Positions 23,215 to 31,608 of a stretch of 40,892 nucleotides of DNA are shown piece after piece. The stretch is taken from the NCBI GenBank assembly GCA_900317515.1, contig ONHA01000025.1, positions 1 through 40,892 of the forward strand, given 5' to 3'. How positions within the stretch are numbered: the first letter of the stretch is position 1; the number at the start of each line of letters is the position of its first letter. The notes beneath the pieces are model-generated. The model was not told the origin of the DNA. It ran no database searches and worked only from the letters and a program-made list of their open reading frames with translations. The translations under genes were made by a program, and so were the position numbers. The stretch comes from an uncultured Eubacteriales bacterium. GTDB lineage: Bacteria > Bacillota > Clostridia > Lachnospirales > Lachnospiraceae.

Positions 23215-24597
23215 TCACCGCGGCATCGCCACACCGATCTTCCGGTAATACTTCGCCCGTCTCTCATTGGACCGCTCGACTGCCGCGTCGATATCTCTCT
23301 TTGCGACAATCACAACGAACGTCGCCGCCATGATCCAGGCAATCGGATCCGCGATGCAGATCACATCGAACCCGTACTGCGGCACAAACACGGTGCAGAC
23401 CAAGGTCCGCGCAATCATCTCGAGGACACCAGCAAACATCGCCCGGCTGGTGTGGCCAAGGCTCTGCACGGTCGGCCTGCAGACGTTAAGGATTGCCAGC
23501 GTCCAGTAGAAGAAGCCGTTGCCGCAAAGATACCTTGCGGATGCATCCAGAATCGCGGTCTCCTCCTCGTTCACAAAGAGCAGCGTGAGGTCACGGCCAA
23601 AGAAGATCATGACAAGTCCGATCACAAAGCCGTAGGCGATGGAAATCCGCGCGCCGAAAATCAGGCCGTCGCGGGTCCTGCGGCCTTTGTCCGCCCCGTC
23701 ATTCTGAGAGACGAACGTAGACACCGCGCTGCCCATCGCATCGAACGGGCACATCGCGAACTGCTTGATCCTGGCCGCCGCGGTCATCGCGGAGACATAG
23801 ACGCTGCCGAGCGCGTTGTTGGCCGCCTGCATGACCATGCTGCCGATCGCGGTAATCGAGAACTGAAGACCCATCGGGTAAGCCATGAGCGCAAGCTCCC
23901 GCATGATGAGCGGGGCGACGCGCTTTTCATTTTTCGCAAAATGAAGAACCGGATACTGCTTCACGATGTACATCATGCTCACCGCTCCCGAAACTGCCTG
24001 GGAGACAACCGTCGCAGCTGCCGTTCCCGCACAGCCGGTCCCAAGGACTGCTATGCAGACAATGTCGAGCACGATATTGAGGATCGCGGAGATCGCCAGA
24101 AAGATAAACGGCGCCTTGCTGTCCCCAATTGACCTGAGAACGGTCGCGGCAAAGTTGTAGAGCAGTGTCGCCGGGATCCCCAGAAAGATGATCAGGATAT
24201 AGGCTTTTGTGTCCGCATAGATCTCCGCCGGAATGTTGAGGATCCGGAGGATCTCATCGGTGAGTAAGACCGAACCGGCGGTGAGCACGAGCGCCGTCGC
24301 CGCCATGAGGATCACCGCGTTGTAGATAACGCGGCGCATCCGGGGCAGGTCTCCCGCCCCGAAATCGCGGGCCATCGGGATTCCCAGACCTGCGCACGTA
24401 CCGTTCGCGAACCCGAGGACCAGGAACTGGACCGAGGCGGTTGCGCCGACGGCTGCGAGGGGTCCCGCGCCGAGAAATCTGCCGACGATCGCCGTGTCGG
24501 CCAGCGAGTAAGTCTGCTGCAGAAGGTTGCCCAGCAGCAGCGGAAACGCAAATGTAAGAATCAGGCTGAGCGGCCTGCCTTTTGTCATATTTTGCAA
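23215..24597 (-). CDS. MATE-family efflux transporter
   Basis: A 460-residue inner-membrane exporter with about 12 hydrophobic helices. PLLLGNLLQQTYSLADTAIVG and GAGPLAAVGATASVQFLVLGF are typical of the NorM/DinF-like branch, and AANNALGSVYVSAMTAAARI repeats the pattern in the second half. It should use an ion gradient to export cationic or toxic compounds; the substrate is unknown. The start is TTG 24595-24597, favoured by AAAGGA seven bases upstream; an ATG three codons later has no good site. It stands alone. Confidence 0.92.
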   Translation of the reverse strand: MQNMTKGRPLSLILTFAFPLLLGNLLQQTYSLADTAIVGRFLGAGPLAAVGATASVQFLVLGFANGTCAGLGIPMARDFGAGDLPRMRRVIYNAVILMAATALVLTAGSVLLTDEILRILNIPAEIYADTKAYILIIFLGIPATLLYNFAATVLRSIGDSKAPFIFLAISAILNIVLDIVCIAVLGTGCAGTAAATVVSQAVSGAVSMMYIVKQYPVLHFAKNEKRVAPLIMRELALMAYPMGLQFSITAIGSMVMQAANNALGSVYVSAMTAAARIKQFAMCPFDAMGSAVSTFVSQNDGADKGRRTRDGLIFGARISIAYGFVIGLVMIFFGRDLTLLFVNEEETAILDASARYLCGNGFFYWTLAILNVCRPTVQSLGHTSRAMFAGVLEMIARTLVCTVFVPQYGFDVICIADPIAWIMAATFVVIVAKRDIDAAVERSNERRAKYYRKIGVAMPR

Positions 24598-24725
24598 AAA
24601 GAATTCCTTTCCGGCCGTAAAACAGGTGATCCGTGCGGCCGCGTGTATACATTTCGAGAAACAGCCCCATTATAGTAATTTCATTTTAAAAAACACGCCG
24701 GAATCTGCAAAAGAATGGACAAAAA

Positions 24726-24755
24726 TTGCAAATTTCGGCGGAATAATGGTATACT
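24726..24755 (+). promoter_or_regulatory. Promoter of the sugar-binding lipoprotein
   Basis: TTGCAA (24726-24731) and TATACT (24750-24755) have 18-base spacing, about 36 bases before the ATG. Confidence 0.65.
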
Positions 24756-24790
24756 GAAAACACACGATGAAACTACAGGGAGGAGCTGTC

Positions 24791-25933
24791 ATGTTATCTC
24801 GAAAAATGAAAACTGTTCCCGCGCTGGCAGCTCTCCTCGCGCTGACAGCCTGCGGCGTTTCCGGGACCATCCCCGGGACAGACTCCGAAAGCAGCGCAGC
24901 TTCTCAGCGATCTGTCTTTGAGACAGCCGTCTTCTACTACGACTACAGCGACGCCTATGTCTCCTCCATCCGCACCGAGCTCGCCCGGATGCTGAACGAG
25001 GAGGAGATCTCCTTCCGGGAGTACGACGGAAACTCCAGCCAGACGACCCAGACCTCCCAGATCGAGGAGGCCATCCTCCTCGGCGCGGATCTCCTCATCG
25101 TGAATGTCGTGAATTCGGGTTCCACCTACACCGCCGACGAGCTCTGCCTGCTCGCCGACCATGCGGATGTCCCCATTCTCTTCTTCAACCGCTGCCCCGA
25201 GGCGGACGGCGACGAGGGCGTCGTCCTTGGCTATTATAAAAATGCAGCCTACGTCGGAACCGACCCCGAGGAAGCCGGCCACATGCAGGGGAAAATGATC
25301 GGACAGTTCCTGCTCGAGAACTATGAGGCCGTTGATTTAAATGAAGACGGTGTGATCTCCTACGCGCACTTCAAAGGGGAGGGCGCCAACACTGAGGCCA
25401 TTTACCGGACCCGGTACGCGGTGGAGGACGCCGACGCGATCCTTGAGGAGTCCGGCTACCGGCCACTTCAGTATTTTGATTCCTCCAGTGTGGACAAGTA
25501 CCAGCTCGACATGACCGGCCGCTGGTCCGCGGCCGCGGCCCAGAGCTACATGACCTCCAACCTGCTCTCCTGCAATCCGAATGAGGGCAACATGATCGAG
25601 CTCATCATCTCAAACAACGACGACATGGCGGACGGGGCGATCCGGGCTCTGAACGCCTGGGGAATGAACCTCGGGACGGAGGACTGCATCACGATCCCGG
25701 TCTTCGGGGTGGACGCGACCGTGACCGCCCGGCAGCTGATCCGCGAGCGCAAAATGACCGGGACCATCGAGCAGGACCCGGAGGCGCTGGCTTCCTGCAT
25801 TTTAAAGATCGTCGAAAATGTCCGGGACGACCGGGATCTCCTCGCCGGACTGGACGAATACCCGCGCGATAAGAAGCACAACATACAAAATAAGATCTAT
25901 CTTCCCTACTCCGTATACTGGCCGGAGCCTTAG
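24791..25933 (+). CDS. Galactose/glucose-binding-like (MglB-type) lipoprotein, orphan
   Basis: A 380-residue extracytoplasmic binding protein. The signal peptide ends with LLALTACG, a lipobox, so it would be lipid-anchored at the cell surface. After a Ser-rich linker the fold follows periplasmic binding protein 1: AVFYYDYSDAYVSSI, GADLLIVNVVNS and IISNNDDMADGAIRALN. The insert VDLNEDGVISYAHF resembles the calcium-binding loop of the glucose/galactose-binding protein. In the family such proteins feed MglAC transporters or chemoreceptors, but neither is nearby, so it may work with a distant system or as a sensor. ATG 24791 has GGAGGAG six bases upstream. Confidence 0.85.
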   Translation: MLSRKMKTVPALAALLALTACGVSGTIPGTDSESSAASQRSVFETAVFYYDYSDAYVSSIRTELARMLNEEEISFREYDGNSSQTTQTSQIEEAILLGADLLIVNVVNSGSTYTADELCLLADHADVPILFFNRCPEADGDEGVVLGYYKNAAYVGTDPEEAGHMQGKMIGQFLLENYEAVDLNEDGVISYAHFKGEGANTEAIYRTRYAVEDADAILEESGYRPLQYFDSSSVDKYQLDMTGRWSAAAAQSYMTSNLLSCNPNEGNMIELIISNNDDMADGAIRALNAWGMNLGTEDCITIPVFGVDATVTARQLIRERKMTGTIEQDPEALASCILKIVENVRDDRDLLAGLDEYPRDKKHNIQNKIYLPYSVYWPEP

Positions 25934-25943
25934 ATGATTCCAT

Positions 25944-25976
25944 AAAAAACCCGCCTCACTCCGAGGCGGGTTTTTC
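25944..25976. terminator. Bidirectional terminator overlapping the yihY end
   Basis: AAACCCGCCTC pairs with GAGGCGGGTTT, with A-runs before and T-runs after, so it works in both directions. The stem is also the last codons of the leftward yihY gene. Confidence 0.85.
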
Positions 25977-26822
25977 AACCTGTTTTTTCTTTTTCTTCGC
26001 CAGCAGTCCGTCGCGGCGGAGCATTTCATTGATCTCCGCTCCCAGCATGACAAAATAACAGCAGAAGTAGAGCCAGAACATGACCAGCATGAGGGTCGTG
26101 AGGCTCCCGTAGGTGGAGAAACCCTTCAGCTTGGTCACATAGAGCTGGACGATCATGGAAAATATATACCATGCCGCCGCCGAGAAAAATGCACCCGGAA
26201 GCTGCCTTAAAAATCTGAGCTTCCTGTGCGGGAAGACCTTGTACATGACGGCGATGCCCAGCGTCAGGAGAACGATCGAGTAGACCGCCCGTATCGCGGT
26301 CGCAAACACGTACAGGGAAATGCCCTTCGGCCGCAGCTGCAGCAGTTCTCTTCTTAAAGGATGCCAGGCCGCCATAAAGATCAGGGCCAGCACCAGAAGG
26401 ATCGCAAAGACGACCGTGTAGAGGAGCGCCCAGCCCCGGATGACAAACCAGTTCCGGATCTTCTCCGCGCGGCAGATGCGGTCCAGCCCTTCCTGGAGGG
26501 CGTGCATGGCCTTGGAGGCCGCCCACAGAGTCGCCAGCACCGTCAGCGGCACAAACGAAGAGGAGGTCGAGTAGATATCCTGCAGGATCTGGTGGACGAC
26601 CGGGAGCAGATATTCCGGCAGCAGGTTGTCCACCGTGTAGAGCAGGGTCTCCTGGCTCACCGGGGCGAATTTCATCAGCCCCAGGAGCAGCATCAGAAAC
26701 GGAAATACGGACATCAGAATAAAGAAGGCCGACTGCGCCGCGGACGCACCGATCTGATCATCCATCCCTTTTAAGAATATCTTCCACCCGTAGCGGGCAG
26801 GACGCTTAAGCCAATCCGGCAT
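25956..26822 (-). CDS. YihY/BrkB-family membrane protein
   Basis: A 288-residue protein with about six transmembrane helices. GASAAQSAFFILMSVFPFLMLLL near the N-terminus and TLWAASKAMHALQEGLDRI, then GSLTTLMLVMFWLYFCCYFVMLGAEINEM, are the family hallmarks. The family was once called ribonuclease BN, but that activity belongs to another protein; the true role is unknown, and transport or envelope roles are suggested. It ends in a Lys-rich cytoplasmic tail. It follows ahcY by 41 bases without a visible promoter, so it is probably the last gene of mtaD-ahcY-yihY. Confidence 0.9.
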   Translation of the reverse strand: MPDWLKRPARYGWKIFLKGMDDQIGASAAQSAFFILMSVFPFLMLLLGLMKFAPVSQETLLYTVDNLLPEYLLPVVHQILQDIYSTSSSFVPLTVLATLWAASKAMHALQEGLDRICRAEKIRNWFVIRGWALLYTVVFAILLVLALIFMAAWHPLRRELLQLRPKGISLYVFATAIRAVYSIVLLTLGIAVMYKVFPHRKLRFLRQLPGAFFSAAAWYIFSMIVQLYVTKLKGFSTYGSLTTLMLVMFWLYFCCYFVMLGAEINEMLRRDGLLAKKKKKQVEKPASE

Positions 26823-26863
26823 ACCCTGTATTTCCTCTTCATCATGTGCGAAAAATTATGTCC

Positions 26864-28108
26864 TTATGCTTCCCAGCCCGAAAGATATGCTTTCTGTTCC
26901 TCGGTCAGCACGTCGATCTTAAGACCCATGGCCGCAAGCTTGCACCAGCCGATCTCGTCGTCAATCTCATCCGGGACATTGTAGACTTTCATTTCCAACG
27001 AATCCTTATGGGCCGCGAGCCACCGGAGGGACAGAGCCTGCACCGCGAAGGACATGTCCATGATCTCCGCCGGATGGCCCATGCCGCAGGCCAGGTTCAC
27101 GAGCCTGCCCTCGCCGAGGACATTGAGTGTCCGCCCGTCCGGAAGCGTGTAGCCGATGATGTTCTTCCTGCGCTCCTCGGCCTTCACCGCATGGTCGCGG
27201 AGCCATGCGACGTCGACCTCGCAGTCGAAGTGGCCGGCGTTCGTGAGGATCGCCTGGTCCTTCATGACCTTGAAATGCTTCCCGGTGATGACGTCCTTGC
27301 AGCCGGTCACGGTGACGAAAATGTCTCCAAGCTTCGCCGCCTCGTCCATCGGCATGATGGAGAAGCCGTCCATGGTCGCGTCGAGGGCCTTGAACGGGTC
27401 GATCTCGGTGACGATGACGTTCGCGCCCATGCCCTTGGCCCGCATCGCGGCGCCCTTGCCGCACCAGCCGTAGCCGGCGATGACCACGGTCTTGCCCGCG
27501 ACGATGAGGTTGGTCGTATCCATGATCGCGGTCCAGACCGACTGGCCCGTGCCGTACTTGTTGTCGTAGTAGTGCTTGGCCTTCGCGTCGTTGACCGCCA
27601 TCATCGGGCAGGGAAGGATGCCTTCGCGCTCGCGGGCTTTCAGGCGGTGGATGCCGGTCGTCGTCTCCTCGCATCCGCCAATCAGGCAGTCCGCGTACTC
27701 TTTGCATCTTCCGCCGAGGAGATTGATGAGGTCGCCGCCGTCATCGACGATGAGGTGCGGGTGGCAGGCCAGGGTCTCCACGAGAAGCTCTTCGTACTCC
27801 TCCGGGGAGACGCCGTATTTTCCGAAGGTCTGAACGCCCATCTCCGCAACCGCCGCCGCGACGTCATCCTGGGTCGAGAGCGGGTTGCAGCCGGTAAGAT
27901 ACACTTCCGCGCCGCCCTTGGCGAGGACCAGGCCTAAGTTGGCGGTCTTTGCCTCGAGGTGGACGGAGACCGCGATCCGCATGCCCTTGAAGGGCTGCTC
28001 CTTCTCAAATCTCTTCTCGATCTCGGTCAGGGCCGGCATGAAGGACCGCACCCACTCGATTTTCTTTCTCCCGGACGGGGCCAGGGAGGCATCTTTGATA
28101 TTGCTCAT
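26864..28108 (-). CDS. ahcY: Adenosylhomocysteinase, archaeal/short type
   Basis: A 414-residue NAD-dependent enzyme that reversibly cleaves S-adenosylhomocysteine to homocysteine and adenosine. HLEAKTANL, TGCNPLSTQDDVAAA and VVIAGYGWCGKGAAMRAKGMGA (the NAD loop) are clear. The NPLSTQDDV wording and the end at LSGWEA are those of the archaeal/Thermotoga branch: the usual bacterial C-terminal tail with its conserved Lys and Tyr (PFKPxHYRY) is absent. It follows mtaD by about 105 bases, which hold a TGTCAACGGC/GCCGTTGACA hairpin. The neighbour suggests the real substrate could be S-inosylhomocysteine, as for the methanogen enzyme. The ribosome site is AGGAAAGGA. Confidence 0.93.
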   Translation of the reverse strand: MSNIKDASLAPSGRKKIEWVRSFMPALTEIEKRFEKEQPFKGMRIAVSVHLEAKTANLGLVLAKGGAEVYLTGCNPLSTQDDVAAAVAEMGVQTFGKYGVSPEEYEELLVETLACHPHLIVDDGGDLINLLGGRCKEYADCLIGGCEETTTGIHRLKAREREGILPCPMMAVNDAKAKHYYDNKYGTGQSVWTAIMDTTNLIVAGKTVVIAGYGWCGKGAAMRAKGMGANVIVTEIDPFKALDATMDGFSIMPMDEAAKLGDIFVTVTGCKDVITGKHFKVMKDQAILTNAGHFDCEVDVAWLRDHAVKAEERRKNIIGYTLPDGRTLNVLGEGRLVNLACGMGHPAEIMDMSFAVQALSLRWLAAHKDSLEMKVYNVPDEIDDEIGWCKLAAMGLKIDVLTEEQKAYLSGWEA

Positions 28109-28171
28109 GTTATTTTCCTTTCCTCGTATAATAGTTTTTCAGGTTTCTTCAAGTGTCGGATCGCATTCGTA

Positions 28172-28200
28172 TGTCAACGGCTGCCGAGCCGCCGTTGACA
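28172..28200. repeat. 10-bp hairpin between mtaD and ahcY
   Basis: TGTCAACGGC and GCCGTTGACA pair perfectly around a 9-base loop. No T-run follows, so it is more likely an mRNA-stabilising or processing hairpin than a terminator. It contains a TTGACA but no matching -10 follows. Confidence 0.5.
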
Positions 28201-28213
28201 TTCTCATGTGCCT

Positions 28214-29485
28214 TTATAAATACTTGTCGACGATCTTCTGCACTTCGAACCGGACGCGCTCGCTGTCGATCGTGAGGAGCTCATATTTCCTCATGACGAA
28301 CTTCCCGTCGATCATGACGGACTCGACCTCCGACCCGTTCGCCGAGTAGCAAAGGGACGAGAGCACGTTGTTATTCGGGAACATGGAGGGGGCGGTGAGA
28401 TCAATGAAAATAAGATCCGCCCTCGCGCCCTCGCGTATGACGCCGATGTCCTGCCCGAGGAAGCGGCCGGCGTTCACGGTGGCCATTTTCAGCGCTTCCT
28501 GCGCCGGGACAGCCACGGAGCTTCGGCTCACCCCCTTGTGGATGAGGGTTAAGAGCCCCATCTCGCGGAACATGTTGAGCGTGTTGTTGGACGCGGTCCC
28601 GTCGGTGCCGAGGCAGAGGGGGACGCCCGCCTCAAGGAACTCCCTGATTGGGGCGAAGCCGTTCCCGAGCTTTGCGTTCGAGGCGGGGTTTGTCACGACC
28701 GTGGCTCCCGATTTTCTGATGAGCTCGATGTCATTTCCCCGCATCTGCACGCAGTGGGCCAGGATCGTCTTCTCATCGAGGAAACCGATGTCATAGAGAA
28801 GTTCCACCGGGGTCTTCCCGTGCTCCTTCAGGCAGTTTTCCACCTCGTTCACACTCTCCGAGACATGGATATGCTTCAGCATCCCGCGCTTTTTCGCCTC
28901 CTCATTGAGCTGCACAAGGAGCTTTTCCGAGCAGCTGTAGATCGCGTGGGGGGCGATCACGAAGGTTAAGAGATCGCTGTCATTTTCAGCCTGCTCGTCC
29001 AGCATCTGCTGAAAGCGGACCATCCCGTCGGTCATGAGGTCGCCTCCGACAAGGCCCCGGCCGATGATGCCGCGCATGCCGGCGTCGCGGGCGGCCCTTG
29101 CGGACTGGCCCTTGAACATGTGCATGTCGTTGAAGCAGGTGGTGCCGGTCCGGATCATCTCCTCGATGGCGAGGAGGGAGGACCAGTAGGCGCCCTCCTG
29201 GGGCAGCCTGTCCTCGACCGGCATGCAGCGCTTAAAGAGCCACTCATCGAAGTCCACGTCGTCGGCGTAGTTGCGCATGACGGTCATGTAGGCGTGGGTG
29301 TGCATGTTGACAAGGCCCGGCATAATGAGCTTGTTCTTCGCGTCGATGACCTCATAGGCAGCCAGTTCTTCTGCCGCAGGTGCCGGGACGATCCTTCCGT
29401 CCGCGACAAAGAGGTCCTTTTCGGCGGCTTTCAGGGTTTCATTTTCCAGGATGAGCACCCTACCGTTTTTAATATGATACTTCAT
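28214..29485 (-). CDS. mtaD: MTA/SAH (or 5'-deoxyadenosine) deaminase, amidohydrolase family
   Basis: A 423-residue metal-dependent amidohydrolase. MPGLVNMHTHAYM holds the metal pair His62/His64. Further ligands are seen in IHVSES and LAHCVQM, and LGTDGTASNN has the catalytic Asp. The family deaminates methylthioadenosine, S-adenosylhomocysteine or 5'-deoxyadenosine to inosine derivatives. The length fits. It starts 25 bases after the CBM6-like gene and is followed by ahcY, consistent with a SAM by-product recycling unit. Guanine or chlorohydrolase activities are less likely given that neighbour, but sequence alone cannot separate substrates. Confidence 0.88.
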   Translation of the reverse strand: MKYHIKNGRVLILENETLKAAEKDLFVADGRIVPAPAAEELAAYEVIDAKNKLIMPGLVNMHTHAYMTVMRNYADDVDFDEWLFKRCMPVEDRLPQEGAYWSSLLAIEEMIRTGTTCFNDMHMFKGQSARAARDAGMRGIIGRGLVGGDLMTDGMVRFQQMLDEQAENDSDLLTFVIAPHAIYSCSEKLLVQLNEEAKKRGMLKHIHVSESVNEVENCLKEHGKTPVELLYDIGFLDEKTILAHCVQMRGNDIELIRKSGATVVTNPASNAKLGNGFAPIREFLEAGVPLCLGTDGTASNNTLNMFREMGLLTLIHKGVSRSSVAVPAQEALKMATVNAGRFLGQDIGVIREGARADLIFIDLTAPSMFPNNNVLSSLCYSANGSEVESVMIDGKFVMRKYELLTIDSERVRFEVQKIVDKYL

Positions 29486-29510
29486 GTATATCCTCTCTTC
29501 TTCGCTTAAA

Positions 29511-29945
29511 TCAAACCCTGATGAACCCGAACTGCTTGAGATCCAGATGTCCGGTTCCGCTGAAAATGAAATAAAGCGGGCGCACGCCGCTCATGCCCTC
29601 GACCGGGATGAGCTCGCAGGTCCAGCTGTCCTTCCGGAGCTGGAAGATCGCCTCGCCGGCCGCACGGCGGCCGCGCGGCGTGTGGGAGACACGGACCGAG
29701 CCGTCGAACTCGCCGCGGATCTCAAGAAGGATCATGGAGACATTTTCATAGACAAATTTATCGAATCCGAGGACCGTGCCGTTCGTGATGTCCGTCACGA
29801 AGGAGACGTTTCCCTCCTCCGCCGCGCGGGTCTTTCGGTCGGCGTCCGTGTCCTCCGGGCAGGTGATGTAGGTGGCGGTCACCGCCGGGTGGCAGCCCTC
29901 CGCCGTGAGCGGGGTTTCATTCTGGATATTTACTTCCTTTTCCAT
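29511..29945 (-). CDS. Stand-alone CBM6-like carbohydrate-binding domain
   Basis: A 144-residue protein without signal peptide or membrane helix. The pattern VSFVTDITNGTVLGFDKFVYE, then ILLEIRGEFDGSVRV, then the ending GVRPLYFIFSGTGHLDLKQFGF, matches the jelly-roll domain found at the C-terminus of GH43-type xylosidases (CBM6). Such domains bind polysaccharide ends, normally as part of an enzyme. Here nothing else is attached, and the frame is closed on both sides by stops. AAAGGAG lies five bases before the ATG, so it is a real small gene rather than a fragment. It leads the mtaD-ahcY-yihY group, perhaps by chance. Confidence 0.65.
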   Translation of the reverse strand: MEKEVNIQNETPLTAEGCHPAVTATYITCPEDTDADRKTRAAEEGNVSFVTDITNGTVLGFDKFVYENVSMILLEIRGEFDGSVRVSHTPRGRRAAGEAIFQLRKDSWTCELIPVEGMSGVRPLYFIFSGTGHLDLKQFGFIRV

Positions 29946-29970
29946 AAGGATCTCCTTTCGATTTTGCTAT

Positions 29971-29979
29971 AGTATACCA
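29971..29979 (-). promoter_or_regulatory. Extended -10 promoter before the CBM6-like gene
   Basis: Read leftwards, TGGTATACT is a TG-extended -10 box about 26 bases before the ATG. No clear -35 is seen. It may serve the whole CBM6-mtaD-ahcY-yihY group. Confidence 0.5.
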
Positions 29980-30008
29980 TAGATGCAGCGGGTTGGCGAC
30001 AGGTGTTT

Positions 30009-30896
30009 TCACTGTCCGAGAGCCCCGCTCTCCGTCAGAAACGCCTCCACATACTCCCGGTAGAGCCCCGGATCCTTGAGCACCGACTCCGCGTGCCCCG
30101 CACCTGGGATCATCCGCACCTCCGAATACCCCTTCGTCGCCGTGCTCATCCGCTCGGAATTCGAGGGCAGAATGAACGTATCCTCCGCCCCGTGGATGAA
30201 GAGGATCGGCACCTCATTTTCAGCGAGCGCGTCGATCGGCCGCATGTCCCCGAGGAAAATCCCGCACCGCATCTTCGCGCCGAGCGAGGCGAGCTTTAAG
30301 ACCGGGCCCGGCAGCCCGGCCGCAAGCACCCCTGAAATGTCCGCAAACCCGCAGTCCGCCACCGCAAAAGCGACGTCCTGCGTACTTCCAAGGGCGCTCA
30401 CCGTGGTCGCGCTCCCGAGCGACTCCCCGTGGAGCCCGAGACGGATGTCCTTTCCGTACCGCTCCCGCGTATCCTTGATGAGGCAGACGAGATCCTGGCC
30501 TTCCTTCACCCCGTAGGTGCAGGGGGTCCTTTCATTTTCCCCGTGCCCGCGGAGGTCATAGACGACGCAGTTGAAGCCGAGATCCAGATACATCTTCATG
30601 TACTTGAGGTCCCCGTAGCGGTTATCCGTGTGCCCGTGGGAGATGATGATGTACTTGTCGGACACCACCGGGTTCCGGCAGAGCATCACGTGGAGCACAT
30701 AGCCCTCGTACCCCGTGACCGTGTACTCATCGGTATCGATCCCGTCAAACCAGGAGATGTCGTAGTGGTCCTTCTGCCAGGCGATGGCCTCCTCGAGGGT
30801 CTGCCGGTTTGCCTGTAAAATGACCCCCGACAAAACGTACGCGCCTGCTGCCGATACAACGAGCAGTACAGCTATAATAACACAGATGATTTTCAT
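30009..30896 (-). CDS. Alpha/beta hydrolase with N-terminal membrane anchor
   Basis: A 295-residue protein. Residues about 4-22 (ICVIIAVLLVVSAAGAYVL) form a signal anchor, so the hydrolase domain is outside the membrane. ISHGHTDNRYGD gives the oxyanion loop, HGESLG the nucleophile Ser, HGAEDTFI the Asp and PGAGHAES the His. It resembles the DUF-type alpha/beta hydrolases often annotated as Bem46/YqkD-like; substrate unknown. The start ATG 30894-30896 has AGGAGG seven bases upstream; a forward extension of the frame runs into the palindrome and is not used. It is monocistronic. Confidence 0.87.
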   Translation of the reverse strand: MKIICVIIAVLLVVSAAGAYVLSGVILQANRQTLEEAIAWQKDHYDISWFDGIDTDEYTVTGYEGYVLHVMLCRNPVVSDKYIIISHGHTDNRYGDLKYMKMYLDLGFNCVVYDLRGHGENERTPCTYGVKEGQDLVCLIKDTRERYGKDIRLGLHGESLGSATTVSALGSTQDVAFAVADCGFADISGVLAAGLPGPVLKLASLGAKMRCGIFLGDMRPIDALAENEVPILFIHGAEDTFILPSNSERMSTATKGYSEVRMIPGAGHAESVLKDPGLYREYVEAFLTESGALGQ

Positions 30897-30920
30897 GCAT
30901 ATGCCTCCTATATCCTGGTT

Positions 30921-31000
30921 CTCCGGGACGGTTCTCAGGATTCTTGCAGGGACGGTTCTTAAGAACCGCCCCTGCAAGAGCCCAAGAACCGTCCCCGGAG
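30921..31000. repeat. GGGACGGTTCT palindrome between tandem genes
   Basis: CTCCGGGACGGTTCT pairs with AGAACCGTCCCCGGAG at the outside, and CTTGCAGGGACGGTTCTT pairs with AAGAACCGCCCCTGCAAG inside. It lies after the phosphatase gene and before the hydrolase gene, the only case in the window not between convergent genes. Confidence 0.8.
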
Positions 31001-31015
31001 CTCACGCTCCAAAAC

Positions 31016-31594
31016 TCACAGCCTTATCCTCTCCACCGTCCTATGCCGCCCATCCTTCGCTTCATACACCCTCACCTCGCAGTTGTGAGGCTTCGGCCGC
31101 CAGGCGAGCCCGTTCTTTTTGTCCTCCAGGTACCCCGAGAGCGCCCGCATGATCCCGCCGTGGCAGGCGATGAGGACGGTCCCGTAGTTCTTCTCCTCGA
31201 GCTCCCTCAAAAATGAAGAGCTCCTCTCCCGAAGCGACGCCGTCGTCTCGACGCTCTTCGGCGCCGGAAAGATCTCCGGCAGCGTCCAGTAGAGCGTCAT
31301 CGCCGGCCCCATGAGATAATACTTTTTCTTCTCGTAGACCCCGAAATCCGCCTCGATGATCCGCGGATCCGTGATCACCTCCGACGGGTCCACCCCGCCG
31401 ATGATCGCCCCGGTCATGACCGCCCGGTTCAGCGGGCTCGCGTACACTGCATCGAAATGTACATCCCCGATTTTCTCCCGCATCGCCCGGGCCTGCGCAA
31501 GCCCGGTCTCATTTAAGGGCTCGTCCGTGAGTCCCTGCATCAGCCGCGCCTTATTTAAATTTGTCTGCCCGTGCCGGGTAAGATAGATAATCAT
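31016..31594 (-). CDS. Histidine phosphatase family protein (phosphoglycerate mutase-like)
   Basis: A 192-residue cytoplasmic phosphatase. MIIYLTRHGQTNLNKARLMQ carries the RHG motif whose His is phosphorylated during catalysis; YASPLNRAVMTG and IACHGGIMRAL supply the second Arg and His. The size fits broad phosphatases of the CobC/GpmB type; the substrate is unknown. ATG 31592-31594 follows CGGAGG by six bases. It begins 14 bases after the second ABC gene, so it is the last member of trmH-ABC-ABC-phosphatase. Confidence 0.88.
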   Translation of the reverse strand: MIIYLTRHGQTNLNKARLMQGLTDEPLNETGLAQARAMREKIGDVHFDAVYASPLNRAVMTGAIIGGVDPSEVITDPRIIEADFGVYEKKKYYLMGPAMTLYWTLPEIFPAPKSVETTASLRERSSSFLRELEEKNYGTVLIACHGGIMRALSGYLEDKKNGLAWRPKPHNCEVRVYEAKDGRHRTVERIRL

Positions 31595-31608
31595 GCAAAA
31601 CCTCCGAA

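Noticed and set aside
28172-28200. TTGACA in the mtaD-ahcY spacer as an ahcY promoter
   Set aside because: No -10 box lies 16-18 bases downstream; the hexamer is part of a hairpin arm.
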